DNA of 56,230 nucleotides from Allobosea sp. CS1GBMeth4 (lineage in GTDB: Bacteria; Pseudomonadota; Alphaproteobacteria; Rhizobiales; Beijerinckiaceae), in the NCBI RefSeq assembly GCF_900185715.1, contig NZ_FYAS01000017.1, positions 1 to 56,230 on the forward strand, written 5' to 3'. Each line of letters opens with the position of its first letter. Position 1 is the first letter of the stretch. A program made the position numbers and the translations under genes. This document shows positions 37,985-46,330 of this stretch, one piece after another. The notes under the pieces were generated by a model. It worked only from the letters and a program-made list of their open reading frames with translations. It made no database searches and was not told the DNA's origin.

Positions 37985-39354
37985 ACGCGCCTACGAAATC
38001 CGTGCAAGCCGTCTTCGTCAGCGGCTCGACGCTCGGCCATGTCGTGACGATGACGGCGACCGCCTCGGTCGGGCTGATCGCGATCTTCGTCGTCGACTTC
38101 CTGTCGCTGCTCTACGTCTCGCGCCTCGGCCGGCCCGAGGCGACGGCGGGTGTCGGCTATGCGACGATCGTGCTCTACGTGATGGTCTCGTTCAATGTCG
38201 GGCTGATGATCGCGGTGACCGCGCTGACGGCGAGGGCGCTCGGCGCCGGCGACCGCGAAAGCGCGCGCCGCCTCGCCGGCTCCTCGCTGGCCGTGATGGC
38301 GATCTGCGGCCTTGGCCTGAGCCTGGTGATGCTGCCGCTGCTGCCCTGGCTGCTGCCCCAGCTGGGCGCCCATGGGGAATCGCTCGCGGTCGCGACCGCG
38401 TTCCTGTGGATCACCCTGCCCTCGAACGCGCTGATGGCGCTCGGCATGGGTCTTTCGGGCGTCCTGCGCGCGGTCGGCGACGCGAGGCGGGCGATGTACG
38501 TCACCCTCGCCGGCGGCATCGTCACGGCGGCGCTCGACCCTCTGCTGATCTTCGGCTTCGGCCTCGGGCCGAACGGCGCCGCCTGGGCGACCGTGCTCTC
38601 GCGCATCGTCTTCCTCGCCGTCGGCTTCCAGGGAGCGCTCGGCGTGCACCGGATGATCGCGCGCCCGACGCTCGCCGCGCTCCGCCGCGACGTCCGGCCG
38701 ACCTTCGCGATCGCGGCGCCGGCGATCCTGACCAATCTCGCCAACCCGATCGCCAATGCCTGCTTCTTCGGCATCATCGCCCGCTTCGGCGACCAGGTCA
38801 TCGCCGCGACCGCGATCATCGACCGGCTGGTGCCGGTCGCCTTCGGCGTGCTGTTCGCGCTGTCCGGCGCGGTCGGGCCGATCCTGGCGCAGAACTGGGG
38901 CGCGCAGCGCTATGATCGCATGCGCCGGGCGCTGACCGATTCCGTCGGCTTCGCCGCGGCCTATGTCGCAGTCGCCAGCCTGCTGCTGGTGCTGCTGCGG
39001 CACCAGCTCGGCGCCCTGTTCGGCGCCGGCGGCGAGACCGCGGAGCTCGTGGCGTTCTTCTGCCTGATCGCCGGGCCGATGTGGCTCTTCGTCGGCGCGC
39101 TCTTCGTCGCCAACGCCGCCTTCAACAATCTCGGCATGCCGTTCTATTCGACGCTGTTCAGCTGGGGCCGCGCCACGCTCGGCACGGTGCCGCTCGCCTG
39201 GCTCGGCGCCTATCATGCCGGTCCGAAGGGCGCGCTCGCCGGCGCCGCGCTCGGCGCCGTGCTGTTCGGCATCGCCGCGCTCGTCACCGCCTATCGCGGC
39301 ATCGCCCGGCTCGAGCGTGCGGCCGAGGCCGCCGCAAGGCCCTCGCTTGCCTGA
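37981..39354 (+). CDS. MATE family efflux transporter
   Basis: A 457-residue multidrug/toxin exporter with 12 predicted membrane helices in two repeated halves; PSNALMALGMGLSGVLRAVGD and DPLLIFGFGLGPNGAAWATV are typical MATE segments. It begins at a GTG overlapping the stop of the Kef-type antiporter, so the two are translated together. The substrate cannot be inferred. Confidence 0.92.
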   Translation: MNAPTKSVQAVFVSGSTLGHVVTMTATASVGLIAIFVVDFLSLLYVSRLGRPEATAGVGYATIVLYVMVSFNVGLMIAVTALTARALGAGDRESARRLAGSSLAVMAICGLGLSLVMLPLLPWLLPQLGAHGESLAVATAFLWITLPSNALMALGMGLSGVLRAVGDARRAMYVTLAGGIVTAALDPLLIFGFGLGPNGAAWATVLSRIVFLAVGFQGALGVHRMIARPTLAALRRDVRPTFAIAAPAILTNLANPIANACFFGIIARFGDQVIAATAIIDRLVPVAFGVLFALSGAVGPILAQNWGAQRYDRMRRALTDSVGFAAAYVAVASLLLVLLRHQLGALFGAGGETAELVAFFCLIAGPMWLFVGALFVANAAFNNLGMPFYSTLFSWGRATLGTVPLAWLGAYHAGPKGALAGAALGAVLFGIAALVTAYRGIARLERAAEAAARPSLA

Positions 39355-39388
39355 CAGCGGCCGGCTGCTATCGTTCCTCCTCGGAATT

Positions 39389-39437
39389 GGCGGGGTGATC
39401 CCGCCGGAGCCGGATCCGGCCGGGTTACGACAACCCG
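39389..39437 (+). other. Cluster of three palindromes before the DUF937 gene
   Basis: GGCGGG/CCCGCC (39389-39394, 39400-39405), the perfect palindrome CCGGATCCGG (39410-39419), and CGGGTT/AACCCG (39421-39426, 39432-39437) follow each other in the MATE-DUF937 gap. They could terminate the MATE transcript or structure the next leader. There is no T-run. Confidence 0.45.
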
Positions 39438-39477
39438 GTCGGCGAATCCGCCTCCATGCTCTTGGCGGGAGCGCGCC

Positions 39478-40377
39478 ATGATGACCCTGTTCGAGATGAT
39501 GCAGTCGGCCCAGAACGGCCAGGCGATGCAGAATCTGGCGCGGCAATACGGGCTCTCCCTGCAGCAGACCCAGGCGGCGCTCGACGCGCTCCTGCCCGCC
39601 TTCTCGATGGGGCTGCAGCGACAGATCCAGAATCCCTATGCCTTCGGCAATCTCGCCCAGATGATGACGGCGACGCCGTTCGGCCAGATGTACGATTCCG
39701 ACGGCGACGGCATCCCCGACCGGGCGACGCCGCTCGGCCAGGACGTGATGAGCCAGATCTTCGGGTCCAAGGAGGTCGCCAACGCCATCGCCGCGCAGGC
39801 GGCCGCGACGAGCGGGGTCGGCCAGGCGATCCTCAAGCAGATGCTCCCGGTCATCGCCTCGATCCTGATGGGCGGGCTGTTCAAATCGGTGAACAGCCAG
39901 GGTCTCGGCGGCATTCTCGGGCAGTTCGCCGAGATGATGCGCGGCCAGATGCCGGGCCAGCAGGCGCCGGCCCCGCAGGCCAATCCGGCCAATCCCTGGG
40001 AGCAGATCCTGGGCGGGCTGTTCGGCGGGCAGAGACCGCCCGCCGGCCAGCCGCAGGGGGGCCCGTTCGGCGGGGCCATGCCCGGCATGCCGGCGGAGAT
40101 GGGCGCCATCTTCGGCCAGATCCTGAACGGCATGTTCGGTGGCGCCCAGGGCCAGGCTCCTCAGGCCAGTCCGGGGCCGGCAGCGCAATCGCGCCGGCCG
40201 GCGCCCGAACCGGAGCCGGACGAGCCGCCGCCATCGAGCGAGACCGGGCCGGGTTCGATCGGGCTCGACGCGCTCAACCAGATGTTCGAGCACGGCCGCA
40301 AGGTCCAGGCCGACCAGCAGGAGGCGCTGCGCTCGATCTTCGAGACGATGCTCGGCGGCGGCCAGCGCAAGGCCTGA
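39478..40377 (+). CDS. DUF937 domain-containing protein
   Basis: A 299-residue protein without signal peptide. The N-terminal half (about 1-145) fits DUF937: a helical start (FEMMQSAQNGQAMQNLARQYGL), LDALLPAFSMGLQRQ, and GSKEVANAIAAQAA near the end. A calcium-loop-like stretch DSDGDGIPD lies at 73-81. The second half is Gly/Pro/Gln-rich low complexity (about 150-245), and a short helical end follows. GGGAG precedes the paired ATG start codons at 39478 and 39481. Function unknown. Confidence 0.8.
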   Translation: MMTLFEMMQSAQNGQAMQNLARQYGLSLQQTQAALDALLPAFSMGLQRQIQNPYAFGNLAQMMTATPFGQMYDSDGDGIPDRATPLGQDVMSQIFGSKEVANAIAAQAAATSGVGQAILKQMLPVIASILMGGLFKSVNSQGLGGILGQFAEMMRGQMPGQQAPAPQANPANPWEQILGGLFGGQRPPAGQPQGGPFGGAMPGMPAEMGAIFGQILNGMFGGAQGQAPQASPGPAAQSRRPAPEPEPDEPPPSSETGPGSIGLDALNQMFEHGRKVQADQQEALRSIFETMLGGGQRKA

Positions 40378-40392
40378 GCGACGCATTGCGGC

Positions 40393-40410
40393 ACGGTCAA
40401 TTCGGACCGT
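40393..40410. terminator. Possible bidirectional terminator between DUF937 and chemoreceptor genes
   Basis: Perfect 6-base arms ACGGTC/GACCGT with loop AATTCG, in the 137-base gap between convergent genes. No T-run on either side, so weak evidence. Confidence 0.35.
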
Positions 40411-40514
40411 CATTCCGCGCAGGTGCCGACAGGCGCGCAGATCCGGGACCGGTTGACGGGCGCCGGAGCTCCCCGAAGGCGGCCATCGATCAATTTGCGT
40501 GATGCAGCCTGTCG

Positions 40515-42392
40515 TCAGGCGCTCAGGCGTTCGTCCCATTCATACGCGTCGTCGGCGACGGGTGCGCTCGTCCGCGACGACCCGTCGTCGGTGTGGAAGC
40601 GCGCGACGAGCTCGTTGAGCCGCCCGATCTGGCCACTCAGCGTGCTCGCCGAAGCCGCGCTCTCCTCGGCCAGTGCCGCATTGGCCTGGGTCATCTCGTC
40701 CATATGGGCGACCGCCTGGCTCATCTCGTCGATGCCGTGCGCCTGCTCGGCAGCGGCGGCGGAAATGTCGGAGACGGTGGCGGACACCTTCTTCGAGGCC
40801 TCGACGATGCGGCTCAGCGCCTCGCCGGCGGCGCGCACGAGCCCGACGCCCTGCTCGACCTCGACACCGGACTGATCGATCAGCGCGGTGATGTCCTTGG
40901 CGGCCTCTGCCGAGCGCTGAGCCAGCGTCCGGACCTCGGAGGCGACGACGGCGAAGCCCTTGCCGGCGTCGCCGGCGCGGGCCGCCTCGACCGCCGCGTT
41001 GAGCGCGAGCAGATTGGTCTGGAAGGCGATCTCGTCGATCACCGAGGTGATGTCGGTGATCCTGCGCGAGGCCTGCTCGATGCGGCTCATCGCGTCGACG
41101 GCCCGGCCGGCGACCGCGCCGCCGTCGACCGCGACCTCGGTCGCCTCGTTGGCGAGCGCGACGGCCTGGCGCGAAGCCTGCGCCGAGGCCTTGACCGAGG
41201 CGGCGAGCTGTTCCGTGGTCGCGGCCGTCTCCTCGAGCGAAGAGGCCTGCTCCTCGGTGCGCTTGGACAGGTCGTCGGCGCCGGAATTGATCTCGCGCGC
41301 GGCGTTGCCGACCTCGACGGCGGTGGCCTGGATCGTCGTGATCGTCTGGGCCAGATGGGCGACGGCGTTGTTGAAGTCCTGCTTCAGCGCGACATAGTCG
41401 GCGGCGACCTCCTCCTCGATGCGGACACCGAGATCGCCCTGCGAAAGTCGGGTCAATCCCCCCGCCAGCGCCCTGACCACGACCGCCTGCTCGGTGGCGA
41501 GGCGCTGCTGCGCCTCGGCGGCGGCGGCGCGCTCGGCCTCGATCGCCAGACGCTGCCGCTCGGCGGCGGCGCGGCCGGCTTCCGTCTCGCCCTCGAGGCG
41601 CTGGACGGCGAGCCCGTTCTCCTTGAACACCTGGACGGCGCGGGCCATCTCGCCGACCTCGTCGCGGCGATCCTGCCCCTCGACCTCGACGGCGTGGTCG
41701 CCGCTCGCGATCTGGCCCATGCGGAGCTTGAGGCGCTCCAGCGGGCGCGTGATGGCCCGTGCCGTGAGGAGGGCGCCGCCGAGCAGGCCGAGCAGGGTGC
41801 CGGCGACGCTGAGGCCGATCGCGATCAGGTTGACGCGCCGCGCCGCGCCGGCGAGCGCTTCCGATGTCGCTTCGGTGTCCTGCCTGATCTCGTCGTTGAC
41901 CTTGGCGGCGGCGCCGGCGATCTCGCTGATCGTCCTGTCGAGCTGCGACATGATCGAGAGCGCCGGCAGGTCCTCGTCGCGAGCGGCCTGGGCGATGATC
42001 TGGTCGATGTCGGCCTTCGCCGCCTGCAGGCGCCGGCTCAGCTCGTCGAAGCTCTCGGCGCGCTGCGGAAAGCTGATCTTGGCCTCGACCAGCGCCTGCA
42101 GCGACGCCGCATAGGCGCTCTTCACCTTCTCGATGCTGGTCGCGTTCTGCTTCATGAACTCGGGATAGGCGATCGCCTGATAGAGATTGCCGACGATCTC
42201 GCTCATGGCGCTGGCGGCGCGGGCCGAGTCGAGGATGGCCGCCGCCCGCTGCGAGATCAGATCGGAATAGGTCTTCTCGATGCGGCCGAACTCGACCGCG
42301 CCATAGACCGCCGAGCCGATACCGATCGCTCCCATCACCAGCATGGGGATGGCGAGCTTGAACCTGATCCGCAAATCCTGAAAGCGACGCAT
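40515..42392 (-). CDS. Methyl-accepting chemotaxis protein
   Basis: Chemoreceptor that feeds CheA/CheW. From the ATG at 42392 it has 625 residues: a membrane helix (about 13-32), a periplasmic four-helix bundle type sensor (about 35-185), a second membrane helix (about 187-210), and a HAMP domain (about 212-265). A second HAMP-like segment follows (about 310-355), then the signalling coiled coil. The hairpin tip shows IDEIAFQTNLLALNAAVEAA and GKGFAVVASEVRTLAQRS. It ends with EWDERLSA, loosely like a CheR/CheB tether. In-frame ATGs at 42407 and 42437 are alternative starts. The ligand is unknown. Confidence 0.93.
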   Translation of the reverse strand: MRRFQDLRIRFKLAIPMLVMGAIGIGSAVYGAVEFGRIEKTYSDLISQRAAAILDSARAASAMSEIVGNLYQAIAYPEFMKQNATSIEKVKSAYAASLQALVEAKISFPQRAESFDELSRRLQAAKADIDQIIAQAARDEDLPALSIMSQLDRTISEIAGAAAKVNDEIRQDTEATSEALAGAARRVNLIAIGLSVAGTLLGLLGGALLTARAITRPLERLKLRMGQIASGDHAVEVEGQDRRDEVGEMARAVQVFKENGLAVQRLEGETEAGRAAAERQRLAIEAERAAAAEAQQRLATEQAVVVRALAGGLTRLSQGDLGVRIEEEVAADYVALKQDFNNAVAHLAQTITTIQATAVEVGNAAREINSGADDLSKRTEEQASSLEETAATTEQLAASVKASAQASRQAVALANEATEVAVDGGAVAGRAVDAMSRIEQASRRITDITSVIDEIAFQTNLLALNAAVEAARAGDAGKGFAVVASEVRTLAQRSAEAAKDITALIDQSGVEVEQGVGLVRAAGEALSRIVEASKKVSATVSDISAAAAEQAHGIDEMSQAVAHMDEMTQANAALAEESAASASTLSGQIGRLNELVARFHTDDGSSRTSAPVADDAYEWDERLSA

Positions 42393-42528
42393 CGAGGCCC
42401 CCGGCATGGATTGGCGAGCGCGCCGCGGCCGGCGCAATGCGGCGCAAATGTGACCGATGTTGCTGAACGAAGCGTTACTGCGCGTGCGACCCGGTTAACG
42501 ATCTCGGCGAGGTTGCAGTTCGCGCACG

Positions 42529-42557
42529 AAAAAGGGCGGCAGCCGAAGCCACCGCCC
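42529..42557 (-). terminator. Rho-independent terminator of the DUF1127 gene
   Basis: On the minus strand a 10-pair stem (with two wobble pairs) and a TTCG tetraloop are followed by T5 (42533-42529), 25 bases after the stop. Confidence 0.8.
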
Positions 42558-42581
42558 GCAGGAACGCGTCACGCCAAGGGG

Positions 42582-42947
42582 TCAGGCGTTGCACGCGATC
42601 TTGATGTCCTTCGCGCTCGGCCGGGGGGCGGCCTGGATCACCACGGGCCGTCGAAGCCCGGCCTCTCGCCTGCCGGCGGCAGCCGAGCGCTGCTGGGCGG
42701 AGCGGGCCTCGAGCACGCTCGACGGGTCGCTCAGCCAGGAGACGGAGAGCGCGCCCTCGATATCGGACCGGACGAGGCCGATATCCTTCAGCCCGCGCTC
42801 GTCGAGCTCGCTGAGACGCATCACCTCGCGACGATGCAGCAAGGCTCGGCCCAGATGTTTCGCGCCCGAAACCGTGTGGGCGGCAGCACGCGCCGCGCCG
42901 CCGGAAACGGCAGACAAGGTCTTCGTGACGAAGGTCATGACCAGCAT
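42582..42947 (-). CDS. DUF1127 domain-containing protein
   Basis: A 121-residue small basic protein. The DUF1127 (YjiS-like) signature is EVMRLSELDERGLKDIGLVRSDIEGAL at about 42-68, here with an N-terminal extension rich in Ala/Ser/Lys and a C-terminal extension. The start at 42947 has GAGGAGG ideally placed. Longer frames upstream lack this. DUF1127 proteins in alphaproteobacteria include small RNA-binding regulators, but this one's role is unknown. Divergent from a LysR gene; ends at a clear terminator. Confidence 0.85.
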   Translation of the reverse strand: MLVMTFVTKTLSAVSGGAARAAAHTVSGAKHLGRALLHRREVMRLSELDERGLKDIGLVRSDIEGALSVSWLSDPSSVLEARSAQQRSAAAGRREAGLRRPVVIQAAPRPSAKDIKIACNA

Positions 42948-43028
42948 GACGGCCTCCTCGGGTTGGACATGGAACGGAGCCTTCCGCCCTGAACCGATGC
43001 CGACCGGTCCATGCGGGAGAGTGACCAA

Positions 43029-43057
43029 ACGATAACTCCGCGCTGGTCATCAGCCAA
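43029..43057 (-). promoter_or_regulatory. Putative promoter of the DUF1127 gene
   Basis: On the minus strand TTGGCT (43057-43052), a 17-base spacer, and TATCGT (43034-43029). It overlaps the LysR promoter on the other strand. Both boxes match the consensus at 4 of 6. Confidence 0.4.
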
Positions 43058-43072
43058 ACGAATGGTTATGAT
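43044..43072 (+). promoter_or_regulatory. Putative promoter of the LysR gene
   Basis: TGGTCA (43044-43049), 17-base spacer, TATGAT (43067-43072). It overlaps the divergent DUF1127 promoter, as expected for a LysR-controlled divergent pair. Confidence 0.45.
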
Positions 43073-43116
43073 GTTTAGCACAACCGATCTTGATGAACCT
43101 CTGGCAGGAGGCCGGC

Positions 43117-43998
43117 ATGGCCCATGTGCTCGACGCCGATCAGCTCAAGACCTTCGTCGCCATCGCCGATACCGGCTCGTTCACCCGCGCGGCGGAGATC
43201 GTGTTCAAGACGCAATCGGCCGTCTCGATGCAGATGAAGCGGTTGGAGGAGCGGATCGGCCGGCCGCTCTTCGGCCGCGACGGGCGCCATGCCAAGCTGA
43301 CCGAGGACGGCGAGCGCCTGCTCGATTATGCCCGCCGCATCGTCCGGCTCAACCTGGAATGCGTGGCGAGCTTCACCGAGGCCGATCTCAAGGGCCGCAT
43401 CCGGCTCGGCGTGCCCGACGATTACGCCGACCGCTACCTGCCCGAGATCCTGGCGCGCTTCGCCCGCTCCAACCCGCGCACGGAGGTCACGGTGGTGTGC
43501 GAGCCGACACCGATGCTGGCGGAGCGGATCGGCACCGGCGACATCGACCTCGCCATCATCACCCATGTCGAGGGCCGCGGCCAGGGCGAGATCATCCGGA
43601 TCGAGCCGCTGCTCTGGGTGACGTCGGCCCGCCATTGCGTGCACGAGGAGGATCCGCTGCCGCTGGCGCTCGGCCGACCGACCTGCAACTGGCGCCAGGC
43701 GGCGGTCGAGGCGCTGGAGAGCAAGGGCAGGCGCTTCCGCGTGCTCTACGCCAGCTGGAACTCGACCGCGGTCGGCGCCGCCGTGGTGGCCGGGCTCGCC
43801 GTCTCGGTGCTGCCGGAAAGCGCCGTCAGGCCCGGAATGCGCATCCTCGGGCCGGCGGAGGGCTTCTCGACCCTCCCCTCCTGCAAGATCGGCCTGCTGC
43901 GCACAAGGCACGACCCCTCGATCCTGTCGAACGCACTGGCCGAGCACATCATCCAGAGCCTGGACAACCTGCAGAGCTTCAAGGTGGCGGCGGAGTAG
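43117..43998 (+). CDS. LysR family transcriptional regulator
   Basis: A 293-residue regulator with an N-terminal winged helix-turn-helix (about 8-67: LKTFVAIADTGSFTRAAEIV, KTQSAVSMQMKRLEERIG) and a periplasmic-binding-like effector domain (about 95-290). The ATG at 43117 has AGGAGG 5 bases upstream and fits the family N-terminus. An ATG 9 codons earlier lacks this. It is divergent from the DUF1127 gene and may regulate it and itself. The effector is unknown. Confidence 0.93.
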   Translation: MAHVLDADQLKTFVAIADTGSFTRAAEIVFKTQSAVSMQMKRLEERIGRPLFGRDGRHAKLTEDGERLLDYARRIVRLNLECVASFTEADLKGRIRLGVPDDYADRYLPEILARFARSNPRTEVTVVCEPTPMLAERIGTGDIDLAIITHVEGRGQGEIIRIEPLLWVTSARHCVHEEDPLPLALGRPTCNWRQAAVEALESKGRRFRVLYASWNSTAVGAAVVAGLAVSVLPESAVRPGMRILGPAEGFSTLPSCKIGLLRTRHDPSILSNALAEHIIQSLDNLQSFKVAAE

Positions 43999-44014
43999 GG
44001 TTCAACCCGGAAGA

Positions 44015-44551
44015 TCAATTGTGCCGCCGTAGCGTCACGACCCACGCACTGAAATTCTTGACGGTGAAGCCCCAATCATCGGCGAAGCCGAGGATGATGG
44101 GGCGATGGGTATAGCTGACGCGCACCGCCACGCCATGATCGAGATCGCCGAGCAAGGCCAGGGCACGCGCATTCATATCGGGAGGCAGGAACGTCATCGT
44201 GCCACCCATGCTGTTGCCGTCGATCGCGTTGTTCTTCTCCTGGAAATAGGCCATGCCGATTTCGATCGTCGGCAATGCCGGAGCAATGCTCGGACGGCGC
44301 GGTCCGATCGACTGGATCGCTTGATTGAGGCAGCTCTCATCCGAACAGGAGGCAAGGGCCAGCGCGATCTCGGCGGCGATCCGATTGAGGTCGCGCTGGA
44401 TAGTGATCGCATAGGTGAGGTCGACGGCTCCGGACAGCATCGCGAACATGGCCGTGCTGATGAGCGCGAACTCGACGGCGGCGACGCCGCGCTGGTCCCT
44501 GACGATGCCGCGCCGCGAACCCCGACGGAAGACGTTGGCCAGCCTCCTCAT
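44015..44551 (-). CDS. TadE-like pseudopilin (second of two)
   Basis: A 178-residue protein with a prepilin-like N-terminus: basic leader, then G22|VAAVEFALI with glutamate E27 at position 5 after the likely cleavage site, followed by the hydrophobic pilin helix (about 23-48). The rest is a periplasmic domain with a cysteine pair (SCSDESC). This fits TadE/TadF-type minor pilins of tight-adherence systems. GGAGG lies before the ATG, and the start shares a base with the stop of the preceding pseudopilin. Last gene of the flp/tad set. Confidence 0.8.
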   Translation of the reverse strand: MRRLANVFRRGSRRGIVRDQRGVAAVEFALISTAMFAMLSGAVDLTYAITIQRDLNRIAAEIALALASCSDESCLNQAIQSIGPRRPSIAPALPTIEIGMAYFQEKNNAIDGNSMGGTMTFLPPDMNARALALLGDLDHGVAVRVSYTHRPIILGFADDWGFTVKNFSAWVVTLRRHN

Positions 44552-45036
44552 CACGGCCTCCTGTAAAGCGCGGCACCGCTGACGTAGAGCGTCGGCAGTC
44601 CGGGAACGAACGTCGCGACGGGCGCGCGGGCTCTGATCAGCATCAGGGTCCCGGCGGCCCCGGCGACGAAGGCGGCGCCGGTGATCGGCTGCGTCCCCGC
44701 CCCGTAATTGGCGAGAGGCTGGTTTTCGAGGAGCAGGTTGGCCGCGCAATTGTCGATCGCGATCATGCGCGCGCAGACCTGCGCCACGACCTGCGCCCGA
44801 TTTCCGGCGTAAGTTCCAGCAGTTTGCCCAGTGGCCGCGTTGGAAACCGCATCGTGGAGGTACATCTGCGCCATGAAGGCGAGCGCGAACTGGAGGATGC
44901 CGAGCATCAGGACGAGAAAGGTCAGGCCAATGAAGGCGAACTCGACCGCGGTCGAGCCCGCCGCGTTCCGGCAGAAGGCCCGCCACCGCGACGCGAGACG
45001 CGCGGTGGCGGTCGACAAGGCGTCACGGCAGGACAC
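44551..45036 (-). CDS. TadE-like pseudopilin (first of two)
   Basis: A 161-residue protein with the TadE layout: basic leader, G27|STAVEFAFIG with E32 at position 5 after the likely cleavage site, a membrane helix (about 28-58), and a periplasmic domain with one close cysteine pair (CARMIAIDNC). I chose the GTG at 45036, preceded by GGAGGG; it lies 12 bases after the TadG-like gene. The stop overlaps the next pseudopilin start. Confidence 0.82.
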   Translation of the reverse strand: MSCRDALSTATARLASRWRAFCRNAAGSTAVEFAFIGLTFLVLMLGILQFALAFMAQMYLHDAVSNAATGQTAGTYAGNRAQVVAQVCARMIAIDNCAANLLLENQPLANYGAGTQPITGAAFVAGAAGTLMLIRARAPVATFVPGLPTLYVSGAALYRRP

Positions 45037-45048
45037 GTCTGCCCTCCG

Positions 45049-46107
45049 TCACGGACAAGCGCCGCTGCAGAAGCGGATATAGTCGATCAGGCCGCCATAG
45101 GTGTCCTCGCGGCCGGCAGCGCGGAAATAGATGCGATAGGTCGTACCCTTGACGAGGCCGGTGAATTTGATCACCCGCTCGGTCCATTGCGCGCTGTGGA
45201 CGCAGACATCGACCATGTTCGACAGATTCGAGGCAGGGATTGTCGCAGTATTCTTGTCGAAGAACACCTCGATCCGGTTGGTCTGCTGTTCCCAGGTGGC
45301 CCAGTCCACTGCGGTCGCCCAATTGGAGGCCGCAGTCTTCGTCGCGCAGATGACCTGGTTGCCGTAGGCTGGGTTGCGAACGCGCGAAATATACCAGTAT
45401 CGCAGCTCGTAGGCGCCGTTCACGGGCGCCTTGAAATCGCGATACATGGCCGAATTGGTCCTGCAATTGGACGTGTAGCAATGGGAATCCAGCTCGGCGA
45501 AGAAGTTGCCGAAGCGCATGTCGTTGGCAGCGAGCTCGGGAATGCCGTTGATCTCGATGCCACCCTTGCCGCTCAAGGTCGTCCAGCCGTTCCAGTTGTT
45601 CAGCACGGTCCAGCTGTTCGAGGCGACGTTATGGTTGTTCTCGAAGGATTCGCTGAAGATGATCTGGCCTGCCTGCGCCGCGGCCAGCGTAATGTTGCAG
45701 GTCCGCTGCACGGCGAGATTGATGGTGTCGAAACCGAGTATGCCGCCGAAAGCGTTGGTGCTCGCGGCCGTGGCATTGACGGTGATGACGTTGTTGGAGA
45801 TCGAGGTGGACGCGGTGACGCCGCTGACGCCGTTCTGGGCGAGACCGCTCACCCAGGAGGAGATCACCTGGTTCGCGGTCGATGTGAAATTCTGGTTCGG
45901 GTTGGACTCGGCCAGTTTCGCAATGTCCTTCGCAGCCTGCTGACAGCCGAGCTCGACCGCGCTCGCGATCCGCTGCCGGCGCGCCGCCGCCTGGCTGAGG
46001 TCGATGCCGCCGCCGACCGCGAGCGCGAGCGCCGGCGCGGCGAGGCCGAACATCAGAGCGCTGACGCCGCGGACATCCTTCAGGAACGATCGGAACAGGC
46101 CGGGCAT
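45049..46107 (-). CDS. TadG-like pilus-assembly protein fused to a cysteine-rich, possibly carbohydrate-binding module
   Basis: A 352-residue protein. The N-terminal ~145 residues match the TadG/TadE-type start (DVRGVSALMFGLAAPALALAVGGGIDLSQ), with one membrane helix and a Thr/Ser/Asn-rich stalk. The C-terminal ~205 residues (148-352) form a separate beta-rich module beginning FSESFE and including SWTVLNNWNGWT, GIEINGIPELAAND, FFAELDS, SAMYRDF and YELRYWYISR. It carries six cysteines (C210, C215, C254, C302, C347, C351). By pattern this resembles DUF642/galactose-binding-type lectin domains. Codon use is somewhat less GC-biased than in its neighbours. The start at 46107 fits the TadG N-terminus. 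The long open frame upstream is antisense-like noise. Confidence 0.75.
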   Translation of the reverse strand: MPGLFRSFLKDVRGVSALMFGLAAPALALAVGGGIDLSQAAARRQRIASAVELGCQQAAKDIAKLAESNPNQNFTSTANQVISSWVSGLAQNGVSGVTASTSISNNVITVNATAASTNAFGGILGFDTINLAVQRTCNITLAAAQAGQIIFSESFENNHNVASNSWTVLNNWNGWTTLSGKGGIEINGIPELAANDMRFGNFFAELDSHCYTSNCRTNSAMYRDFKAPVNGAYELRYWYISRVRNPAYGNQVICATKTAASNWATAVDWATWEQQTNRIEVFFDKNTATIPASNLSNMVDVCVHSAQWTERVIKFTGLVKGTTYRIYFRAAGREDTYGGLIDYIRFCSGACP

Positions 46108-46330
46108 CGAAGGCCTCGCAAACAGGACTGGCAAGCAAGAGGACGATTGCCGGACGCTAGGCGCGAGGCGATTGAGAAAACCTTTCCGGAACCCGCGAAT
46201 GTCACTGCTATCGCTGCGAAAACCGGTGGAATCCGGCATTCCCGGGCAACATGGTAAAATGCAGTTAAAACTGAATGGAGAGTCGGGCTCGGCAGGCGGG
46301 CTGGCAGCCGAGCGGTTTGGAGGACCGGAT

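Noticed and set aside
37750..40539. Open minus-strand frame of 929 codons
   Set aside because: Antisense to the antiporter end, MATE and DUF937 genes, which carry recognisable protein families.
40593..42992. Open plus-strand frame of 799 codons
   Set aside because: Antisense to the chemoreceptor and DUF1127 genes.
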